Shown here piece by piece: positions 35,901 to 45,009 of a stretch of DNA of 64,000 bases (positions are counted from its first letter, which is position 1; every line of letters starts with the position of its first letter). Under the pieces are notes generated by a model. That model was not told the origin of the DNA and made no database searches. It saw only the letters and a list, made by a program, of their open reading frames with translations. The DNA is from Monilinia fructicola (taxonomy: Eukaryota; Ascomycota; Leotiomycetes; Helotiales; Sclerotiniaceae), in assembly GCA_008692225.1 (NCBI GenBank), contig VICG01000013.1:372001-436000 (forward strand), in the 5' to 3' direction. The position numbers and the translations under genes are program-made.

Positions 35901-37480
35901 CTCCCTGGAAGGAGATCTGCTCGATGCCTCGTGGAGAATCGTGGCTGACGGTGGTACTATGGTCGAGATCGGAAAGAAGGATATCATTGATCGTAATACA
36001 TTGTCCATGGAGCCATTCGACCGAAACTGCTCCTTTAGGGCGATGGACTTCTCTTACACTGAAAATATTGTAGATCCATTGATTGAGAGGTATGTTATCC
36101 CTACCAGAAACCTTTGTGTGTGTTGTGATTCTTGATCTGATTATAACTGTCTGTGTCACAAAATTTAGATTGCTAGACCAGATTTTCGAAATGGTCGATG
36201 GTGGCCATGTCAAACCCATTCACCCAGTTACTGTATTTGGGTTTGATGCCATTCCAGCAGCACTGACATATATCCGCAGTGGTCGACACATTGGTAAAGT
36301 CGTTATCTCCGATAGAGGCAAGAAGCTGCAGGTACCCATCAGGCCAGCAACACGCAAACTTATTCTTCGATCTGACGCTTCCTATCTTATCGTTGGTGGT
36401 TTGAAAGGTCTGTGTGGTTCCCTGGCTATCCACATGGCGCAGCACGGTGCTAAGAACATCATTGTATGCAGTAGAAGTGGTATTAATGATGTGGCATCAC
36501 AGAAGATTGTAACGAACTGCCTTACATATGGATGTAAGATTGTAGACGCTCAAGGCGATGGTGCCAGCGTTAATTTCATGATCAAAGTTTTCAGAGAGGC
36601 ATCACCACGAATTGCAGGAATCATCCAAGGTGCTATGATTCTCAGAGACAGACCCTTTGAAACAATGACGCTGGATGACTACCACACTGCTCTTCACGCC
36701 ATGGTCAACGGAACTTGGAACCTCCACAATATCTCCCAGGAACAGAAAGAGCCACTCGACTTCTTCACTTTGCTATCTAGTATCTCCGGTATTGTTGGTA
36801 ACAAAGGACAGGCCAATTATGCTGCAGGAAACACCTTCCTGGACGCCTTTGCCCAGTATCGTCAATCACTTGGTCTTCGGGCAAATTCTGTTGATCTAGG
36901 CGTCATTGGGAACCTGGACGGGGTGGCGGAACGAGACGAATTCGATTCCAGTTTCGACAAGAGACAATGGACACCTGTAACAGAGAATACATTACGAAAG
37001 ATTCTAAGCTATTCCATTCTTCAACAGGACGAGAAATCCCCACTTAATGCACATAGCACTACCCAGTTGATCGCAGGCATTGGATATCCACTTCCCCAAA
37101 ATTCGGACCTCGCCCATGAAGGAAGATTTGGGTATCTCTTTCATAATGCGGTAGATGGAGCGAATAAAGATAGTAGTGCGAGCCACAGCGATGAGACAAT
37201 GCAAGCTTTCCGCATCATGCTCAAATCAGGATCTGACAAGGGAGCGTTAGTCAAGGTATGCTTGGAGATGATTGCAGTGCAATTCACCAAGACTTTACGA
37301 TTGGGAACCGCAATGGAGACAACCAAACCACTGATAAGATATGGAGTGGATTCGATCGCAGCAGTTGAATTGGGAAATTGGATCCGTATAGAGCTTGGAG
37401 CGAAACTGTCAACATTTGAAATCATTAACGCAAGTTCGCTCATTGCACTATGCGAAATCCTGGTGTCAAGGCTCCAATAG
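29910..37480 (+). CDS. Highly reducing type I polyketide synthase (KS-AT-DH-psiMT-ER-KR-ACP)
   Basis: Introns are at 30307-30365, 30484-30540, 31073-31122, 31247-31319 and 36090-36168. With one extra A removed at 31825-31829 and one at about 34321-34323, the exons give 2,416 residues. KS (about 8-432): nucleophile in DTACSGS, histidines in ECHDTGTQ and NLGHAG. AT (about 540-860): GMGAQWPQMG, GHSLGE. DH (about 918-1225): DHKVGSDILMPG; the usual second Asp is Glu in HPVSIEGCFQ. Residues about 1263-1387 are a methyltransferase remnant in which the glycine-rich SAM loop is lost (LRILEFNLSLNE). ER (about 1710-2000): IHSASGGIGIACIQLAQ. KR (from about 2052): VGGLKGLCGSLA, tyrosine in QANYAAGN. ACP: serine in GVDSIAAVE. 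No thioesterase. This predicts a reduced, unmethylated chain. The product is unknown. Confidence 0.93.
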
Positions 37481-38042
37481 GTTAGCGATGGTTAGACTGC
37501 CCAGCGGTTCGGTTTAGTCGCCTTGCGATTTTAGTTTAAAACTGTCCCACCATTAAAGCGTTGGGATTTTAGAATAAGTCGCTTTATATAACCGAGCTCC
37601 CTGTATCATGCACGTCCATGTATCTTGCACGTTTTTCAAAAAGTCAAAAATCAATAAATAAAATCAATTAATAAAATACCTATTAATATTATAGTATAAA
37701 ATTTTAAACAATTCTTAATAATATTATAAAAAGAAAATTTATAAAATTCAATTTATAATTTTTAAAAATGTAGATCTAATTATTATAGAAAATTAAATAA
37801 CATTTTATAAATTATAAAAATAGATATTTTATTGATAAATAATATTGTTTAATAATATAAAACTTTAAATAATTAGAAAAACTTAAATTTTGATAAAGAT
37901 TTAAAGATTATATTTAATATAATTTATATACTTTTATTTCCTTTAAAGCACTTTATAATATAAAAGAACTTTTGAACTATTCGTCTAGGTTATAATTAAT
38001 CAAACTGGTTTAAATTTGATGATCTATGATTATAGTAGAATG
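37481..38042. other. PKS 3' flank passing into AT-rich island
   Basis: From about 37640 the sequence is almost only A and T, with no ORF. Similar composition continues through the TIR element that follows, which suggests RIP over a repeated region. Confidence 0.65.
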
Positions 38043-38560
38043 TAAGAGTTGCGGCCACAGCTTATCGCACACCGTACGTTTTTACACTAAAAACCTTTAT
38101 TTTTTATCTTTTTAACATCCTTAATAAATCATTAAATATTATAAAAATTTTTAATAATATTTAAATAAATTTATAAAGAATTATTGAAAATTCTATAAAA
38201 AACAAACTAATTTATTTTTATATTTTTTTTAGATAAAATATCAATTTTATAAAATTTAATAATATAAAGTTTTTAAAAAAATCGCTTATTTTATACAAGA
38301 AAAGCGTTTATATATAAGAGTTTTAAAAAAATTCAATTTTAAAGAGATATAACTTTTTAAAATAAAATAAATAAAAATAAATAGTTTTATATTTTATATT
38401 TTATTAATTTTAAAATATAATTAATAAATTTTTCTAAATAAAAATATATAATATTATAAAAGTTATTAAAATTTTTAATTTGTATAAGAAAATATGAATT
38501 TTGCGAGGATTTTGTTACAAAAAACATAAAGTGTGCGATAAGCTATGGCCGCAATTCTTA
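38043..38560. mobile_element. TIR element, RIP-mutated (mariner-like by TA ends)
   Basis: Two inverted arms of about 28-31 bases bound a 518-base unit. The left arm reads GTTGCGGCCACAGCTTATCG (38048-38067); the right arm is its complement with two transition differences (C/T and G/A). TA dinucleotides stand at both edges (38043-38044 and 38559-38560), consistent with a Tc1/mariner-type target duplication. The interior is extremely AT-rich and codes for nothing. The only differences between the arms are transitions, as RIP would cause. Confidence 0.72.
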
Positions 38561-38602
38561 CGTTGTGTGACTTTATAAGTTTATTTTTCTCTTTGTAACT
38601 AT

Positions 38603-38764
38603 TGTGACGAATGTCACGTGTATTTTGCACGTGATATATCATTACGCTAAGCGACATTGTACATAAAAGAGATCTCCAAGGCTCCTAGAGATCTCTTCCC
38701 TCTTTAGCTTTCTTATTCTAGTTAATTGGCCTCTATTGACTCGCTCTAGTATGTGATCGTGACA
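38603..38764. mobile_element. Solo LTR with 5-bp target-site duplication
   Basis: A 162-base unit begins TGTGACGAATGTC and ends GATCGTGACA, so it has TG...CA ends. It is flanked on both sides by the same pentamer ACTAT (38598-38602 and 38765-38769). No primer-binding site or retrotransposon coding follows, so it is a solo LTR left by recombination. Its composition is close to normal, so it is younger than the AT-rich DNA on its left. Confidence 0.75.
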
Positions 38765-38769
38765 ACTAT

Positions 38770-39432
38770 TACACTAGATCGTTGTGAGATGGTGATGCCG
38801 AGGCGTTGGCGCGCAGCTCGGCGTGTCACATGGTTATTCCGACAGTAAGAAGAAGTCTAACATGAGAAGGATTATAGAAGATTGGAGTTTCGGCATTTAC
38901 AGGAATTCAAAGGATTCTTACCTGCCGTTCGCCATAACAGACTTTGCAGACGTCACGCTAATCTGACTTGATTGTCACATTGTCACGGTCCTAACAACAT
39001 GAATGGAGGACAGCAGAACAGTGGCCTTACATTCTAGGCAAGAGCCGCTAAAGCTTTCAATCTAGTCGAGATCCTCATCTTCATTGAACTCGTTAAAGCA
39101 TACATGTATATGCATCCGTGGATCGTAATGCAAGTGCTCTGACCTTTAACATATTCAGTATATATACGTCCAAAACAATATATATATGTTCTGAGTTCAA
39201 CGTTTTTAATCACCGAAATAGGAAATATACACGAGATTTTACGAAATTTCGTATGTAAATTTTCAAGCCGAAGTATAGAAACTACCCATAACGAACTAAT
39301 TAAGATTGAAGAGTAGTAGGTATCGATTTTGTTTGTTTTAATCGATTCGAATTAGTAAACACTTATATTATATAGATTTTACTATATATATAATTTAAGT
39401 TACATTTTTCATTATAAAATAACTATATATAG
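38770..39432. other. Unassigned segment between LTR and TIR element
   Basis: Normal-composition DNA at 38780-39120 that codes for nothing I recognise, then AT-rich DNA. It may be an older transposon fragment. Confidence 0.4.
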
Positions 39433-39791
39433 TATCCCCTAGGCTGCTATAGCTTAACAAGTTCGCTCAGTAGAGATCTAATTAACTAATTAAATTATAA
39501 GAATTCTAAAACTATTAAAAAGTATTCCTATTCATTTAATAGAAAAAAACTAATATATATAAAAAAATCTTATATAAAATCTCTATATATAAACTTTAAG
39601 TGATTCTTAATTATATTCTTATCTTTATAATTTAATAAATTTAAAGATTTATCTAAAATAACTATTTAAATTATAAATATTCAAAAAGGCTATTTTGATC
39701 TTAAATAGCTGACAATAGCCAATCAGGTTGAATTATTCATAGTATATGCACGGGTTACCTAATGTGTTAAGCTATAGCAGCCTAGGGGATA
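39433..39791. mobile_element. MITE-like element with perfect 27-bp terminal inverted repeats
   Basis: The arm TATCCCCTAGGCTGCTATAG plus seven more bases (39433-39459) returns exactly inverted at 39765-39791. If the outer TA is the target duplication, the element itself is 39435-39789. The interior is AT-rich and non-coding. Size (about 355 bp), perfect arms and TA edges fit a miniature mariner-type element. Confidence 0.8.
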
Positions 39792-40348
39792 GAACATTTA
39801 TTATAAGAGTTCTAGTGGTTTCATTGGTTAATAGAATCCTCGTTAGCCGAACGTGTCCATTGTTCCAAGTCTAGGAGATAACTAATATGATCTCGTGATG
39901 GAACAATACGACTCTACGATGAGATAACACGACCCTATATTGGAATAATACAATTCTAAGGTACAAGTTGGGACTTTCGTTCCAGATTGTCCTAAAAAAG
40001 CCGCCATGGATCTTGAATCTTGAGTCATAAGGCTAATCTACTTCAGCATATCCTCCATGTAGATAAAGTACTAGGTAGGTGGATGGAAAACACATTTACT
40101 GTATTGGAACCTCCACTGATACCCTCCACTGATCATGATAGACAAGTACATCTCCTTTGGATAATGCTCTTGATGCCCCCATCTGTGGTTGGCCAAGGTA
40201 TAAGGGATATAGAAGCCATAAATCGATCAAAAAGTAGCATATCGTTAGTTAGTTCTATGTTATGCTTGGTATTAAAGTTATAACCTCGACGTTTCTAGAT
40301 CTGGGTTTCGGGATGTACGTTTAGTTGCCCTTGATTTGTATTACAAGA
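39792..40348. other. Upstream region of the ankyrin regulator
   Basis: No supported gene. It holds a doubled CCTCCACTGAT (near 40110 and 40123) and a loosely repeated ggaayaatac segment at 39900-39950. Confidence 0.45.
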
Positions 40349-41580
40349 ATGGTTGAATTTGATATCGAGTGGAAGATTGACCTTGCCAATCGTCGCAGGT
40401 CACAAAATCGTATTGCACAACGCAGGTTTCGTGGTGAGTGCCTTTTATATATATCTTCATCACTAGCTTCTGGAATGGAGGAGAAAGACAACCTAACAAC
40501 GATAGAATCACGTAAGAAACCAAAATCTTCAGACGATCGAAGCAATCAACCTCCATGTAGCGGATGTTATTATTCAATTGTTGAAACAGATTCAATAGCT
40601 GCCCCAGATGTCCGGAATTACACAGCCCTTAATGCTATTCCACTTAATAATTTCGTTGAAACTATCGGTCCTACCGACAAATCCGACACTTCGATGACAG
40701 ACTCTCGAAACCTTGCGTTTAATAATAGCATTTCGAGAATCGAAAACCTCGATTTTATAAACAGCTTTATATCCGCTAACAACAGCTCGCTTTTGACGCC
40801 CACAATAAACCAATTTTCAATCAGATTTTGACCAACAGTTGAACTTTGCCCTCACTACACGCCTCTGAGAGCACGTCTACTGAGTCGGGGGAGCCAGAAA
40901 ATTTCAATTCTTATGGGACCCTCAGCGATACCATTTCAACTACTCACTCAGATACAGCGCGGCATGGTAGTCCCGGGCATGTATCATATGCTCATCCAGC
41001 TATGGGACTAACAAACGGTGTCGGAATTTCCAGGGAAAAGAGCTTGGTCGAATCCTCAAGAGCATCTCCCACCGCGAGCTTGCCCAAAGAAAATGGTCAG
41101 AGCAAGGGCTGGCTCAACCCTCTACACATCGCCGCGCGTCGAGGACACGAAGCAATCATTCGCACCCTAATTTCACACAACATCGACTGCAACGAGACAG
41201 ACAGCGACTCAAGAACAGCTCTAATCCACGCATCTATCCATGGACACGAGCCCGTGGTCTGTTTGCTTCTTGCGCATGGGGCTCGCATAAGTGCTGTAGA
41301 TCGAAGGGGACGATCGGCGTTGTATTGGGCGACAATGAATCAACATGAAGCCGTTTTACGATTACTCTTGCGGGAATACGATAAGAGGGGGTGGGAACAG
41401 GGCATCGATGCTTATGATGATATGGGCTGGACGGCCTTACATATTGCGATCGATAGGGGTTTCGATGTGGGGGTTCAATTGCTATTGGCGAGTGGAGCTG
41501 ATTTGAATGCTAAGGCGCGCAAGTCTTGCAAGGAAGACGATGATGATGATGATGATGGTAGGATAGTACAAGCTACGTAG
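40349..41580 (+). CDS. bZIP basic region + ankyrin repeat (bANK) transcription regulator
   Basis: Start at 40349 (MVEFDIEWK). The basic region RRRSQNRIAQRRFR follows at once; it is the DNA-binding half of a fungal bZIP, but no leucine zipper comes after it. A Ser/Asn-rich middle leads to about four ankyrin repeats: NPLHIAARRGHEAIIRTLIS, RTALIHASIHGHEPVVCLLL, RSALYWATMNQHEAVLRLLL and WTALHIAIDRGFDVGVQLLL. The C-terminus is acidic. This architecture is that of TOXE-class pathway-specific regulators of secondary-metabolite clusters. Two extra bases between about 40800 and 40860 break the frame. Removing both gives 409 residues, close to the family length. The nearest biosynthetic gene is the polyketide synthase 2.9 kb upstream, so it probably controls that cluster. 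Confidence 0.8.
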
Positions 41581-41627
41581 CTTAGTACACAGAACTCACC
41601 GTTTACATACGGAAATGGACAATAATC

Positions 41628-42066
41628 TTAATATTTGAGCGGCTGTTGGACAATTCTAACCCTGGACTGGACTGAACCATGAAGCCTTCGGCTGTCCTTC
41701 TCGCGCATTCTGCAAAAGACTCTATTAGCTGAGAGCTCAAAAGCCCATCGAATGAGCTCGCCAGAATTCCATAGCGAGTGAATTAGCTACTAGACATGCC
41801 AGTCCATCAAATACTTACGAGTCGAGAAGTTCCAACCGCGTGTTCAGATGGCTTAGCTCGGTTTCCACGACCTTGGGAAGCAATCATATGCCAGCTCATC
41901 GAATTTTCTCAAGAAGGAACCGCGATTGGAAGTCACGGCTCGCTGCCAAATCGATGACAGTTACCAAGACAATGGAAATATCGACAGCAACTGCTCTCAT
42001 CCGACTGCTTCCTTGTATATCGGGCCAATTCTTTATATTCAAAACTAGCGAAAGAAAACTTGAACG
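41628..42066 (-). CDS. Uncharacterised spliced gene, C-terminal part
   Basis: I do not recognise the family. On the minus strand a hydrophobic and helical segment (AVAVDISIVLVTVIDLAASR) leads to KVVETELSHLNTRLELLD, a GTAAGT donor (intron 41710-41818) and a final basic exon ending QSRVRIVQQPLKY. Single-base shifts, one extra near 41904-41907 and one missing near 41873, cancel each other. From the ATG at 42000 the exons total exactly 88 codons. The splice site, the phase agreement and the coiled-coil-like periodicity favour a real gene. The N-terminal part further upstream is not resolved, and an open frame on the plus strand (41840-42193) competes with it. Confidence 0.35.
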
Positions 42067-43199
42067 GGCTCAAGATATCCTAACGGCCCAAAGTACGGAT
42101 AGTCTCACAGTGTTTGGGATATCAAAATCCGCCGGTCTTACGAAAATAATTATCTATGCAAAGCAGTGGATACCGAAACGAGCTACACCATAGACCTAGC
42201 CCTCGCCATCGTTAGGAGGACCTTTTATGTGCGGGAGATGGAAATTCCATGGCCCAAACTTTTGCTCGCGTATTGTTCGTTACTGCATGATCCCAATTAC
42301 CGTGCCTCGATCATCCAACTCCCAGCTTCGGAGCGAACATCAAGCCAATTATTATCTAGCCGTGCAATATTAGTTGGTAGATGGAACCACGGCCAAGAGT
42401 GGAAGAGGTGAGGGAATCAATCCGCCCACCTCGGCATATCACTGCCCGCTTGATTGGTCAATGAGCATATTGTATACTTGTACATGTCAACCCCTATTCA
42501 AAAAACACCGAGATCCAACAGCATGCTCTTCTCGCATGCTTGCAAACCAAACCATACATCATGCATGGGACATCACATCCCCCAAACCCAGCCGCATCAT
42601 GAACCTTCATCTATCTCCAATGGTCACGACGCTGCGAAAGATGCAGGGAGAGAGGCGAAGACTCCTATCATTGTCGGACTCGCAAGCGTGAATATGTGGT
42701 TGGGCTAGAGTCCAATCTTCAGGTTTGTGAAGTTGTGAGGTTGGACTGGATATCGAGTAGGGGGGTGAAGAGGCTGGAGAATTCGAAGAGGATCGGAAGA
42801 TGAGGATGTGCCTCGAGTCAGGCGAGAGCGAGTGGGGTGAGATTGGTGTGGATGAGCATGTGAGGCACGGCAGTATGTAGGCAATCAAAATAGAAGGGTG
42901 GTAGGGTAGACATCGGGAAAGGTTTCCAGATACAAGGCAATGATGTGGGTTGATTTTACATTTACATCTTTACTTTACAGCGTACTTTCTATCTGAAACT
43001 TCGCCAGAATATATCTCTAAGTGCGACATCACAACTCTAGTATTAGGGTTATTCTCTATTCCATATGCCATTTTTCGATTTGAGGATCTCCCGAGATCTA
43101 GTGTTTGCCACTCCATGGATCACCTCTTGTCGACTCAATTTCAATATCGAGAATCGCGGGGAGCAAATGGAGTTTTTTGGTATAGATCGATAATGGAAC
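42067..43199. other. No assigned gene
   Basis: Several mid-size open frames exist on both strands (42166-42411 plus, 42607-42888 minus, Ser/Pro-rich). None shows a known domain. Some may be upstream exons of the minus-strand gene that ends at 41628. Confidence 0.4.
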
Positions 43200-43690
43200 T
43201 ATATAATTTGAATCCGCCCGTTCAATCGAAGCTCGAAAGGGGTGTATCAATTTGTGTAATATCTCTCTCTGAATCATCCAATCCAGATCCGACCACGAAA
43301 CCATATAATAATAGTACCCATTCAAGGTGAGTAGGCTCTGTTGGAGCTAGGAAGGGTGGTATTAAACCGCATGATATATCGCACTGAATCATCTCATACA
43401 GAGCAGACAACGAAACCACATACCTAACACGAATAGGCTCGCTCCAACGAAGCTGGCAAGGGCCGTCTCAATTCGTATGATGATTAGATCAAAACTCACC
43501 TCTACTGGAATCGTTCAACAATTACAGATCAGAGAGCGAAACCATGTAGCTCGCATGAGGCGTCTTGAGACTTGGGACATCATGCAATCATCTAACATAC
43601 GTCAGACGTTGAAAACGTATAACACCTATGAATACCTACCCACGGAGGCTCAATTGAAGCTGGGAAGGGCGGCATGATTCCGTGCACCCA
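43200..43690. repeat. Degenerate tandem repeat, period about 105-115 bp
   Basis: A core of the form GAAGCTnGnAAGGGnnG recurs at 43228, 43343, 43449, about 43566 (weak) and 43656. It is accompanied by a second block, GAATCATCnnATnCAGA...ACGAAACCA, in the same order. The copies differ by many substitutions, so the array is old. Confidence 0.6.
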
Positions 43691-44236
43691 ATTTGAAGCT
43701 TGATTGTGTATTTATTGTATTTGGGTTGTCCTACAATCTCAAGAAGGAGGGTCTCACTTCTATGTAGCACGAATCCAAGAAGAAATGGAAGAAATGGAAG
43801 AGAAAGATGGGAGGTGGGAGATGGGGGATGAAGATGGGAGAGGGAGAATCTGTGAAGATGAGGATACAAATAGTGCCCATATACTACTATATTGGAGTAG
43901 AAGATTGGCTGTACTCGATGTGTACATGTCCTGTCAGATCATGAAGGTGCTGTATGTAAATATAGATGTAACCTTGGAAGTATAATTATAGGCCAGTATA
44001 CGAATAAGTATAATAAGTATAACCTTGAATAGGTAAGTATAAAATAAATAAATAAATACCTATTTTGGTTCATGTTTTTCGTAGTTCTACCTATAATTAA
44101 TTATATAACATTAGCATCATCATCAATATATCATGAGTAGTAAATACCTAGGTAGCTCTCTCCCTCCTTCCCTCCCTCCTTTCCTCCCTCTCTCCCTATC
44201 TAGACTCTTGTTTCTTGTATCAATTGTGACGATATA

Positions 44237-44240
<4 letters not shown>

Positions 44241-44272
<32 letters not shown>
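44241..44272. repeat. (TA)n microsatellite
   Basis: About 16 TA units. Confidence 0.9.
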
Positions 44273-44280
<8 letters not shown>

Positions 44281-44502
44281 TAAATATATAATTATATACA
44301 CCTAGGTATAAACATATTTCCTTTTTCTATCATATTGGAAGTGAAACTCCATTTCATCATCAGTACTTGTAGTCGCCAAATCAAAGCTGGAGCTTGCAGG
44401 GGTATTGTCTTCCTTAGGTTTCTAAATTGGATGGTGAAGCGCGCGAAAGAGAAAGAGATCCATCCATTTCAACTTCAATCAACCAAAACGGGTACAACGA
44501 CC

Positions 44503-44506
<4 letters not shown>

Positions 44507-44537
<31 letters not shown>
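44507..44537. repeat. (CT)n microsatellite
   Basis: About 15 CT units on the plus strand, within the likely 5' leader of the DUF2433 gene. Confidence 0.9.
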
Positions 44538-44540
<3 letters not shown>

Positions 44541-45009
44541 GAAAACCTTCGACGTCCATTACACCTACTTACCCAAAGTACCGTATATCTTATACCTCGT
44601 CCCTCATCCTCATCCTCATCCCGCATTCTTTTCCTTCCTTTAATTAATCCATCTATCGATCCTATCGTACTCGTACTTACTCGTACTTACTTACCTCCTT
44701 CCACCGAAAAAGAAAGCGCATAGAATAAATTCACCTCTTTTACGCCTTCCTTATCTGACTGCGAACCACCTTTGATTTGTGAATTATGGCAAACTCTGTA
44801 AGTTGAATATTATTTCCAAGAATGATATTAAAAAAACACATACTCCTCAACTTTACACACAATCTCTTTCCAGCTCCTCTACTATCCTCTACTATCCCAT
44901 CCTCTACTATCCTCTACTACCTCCACTGTCTCTACAACCTCCACTACCTCTACTACCTCCACCACCTCTACTATCCCATCCCATCCCATCCTCTCATACA
45001 AATTCGAGC

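Larger units (their letters stand above)
43691..45009. other. Upstream region of the DUF2433 gene
   Basis: The 5' flank contains TA and CT microsatellites and a CCTCTACTAT-rich stretch (44876-44990). An ATG at 44786 (MANS) followed by GTAAGT at 44798 may be a real first exon. No acceptor restores the main frame without an indel, so I start the CDS at 45010. Confidence 0.5.

Noticed and set aside
38475..38657. ORF across the solo LTR and the TIR arm
   Set aside because: It spans two different elements and the edge of an AT-rich island and has no coding character.
40440..40472. 33-base intron in the bANK gene after the basic region (GTGAGT...CTAG)
   Set aside because: It is shorter than any other intron here and a multiple of three, so removing it is not required; left as coding.
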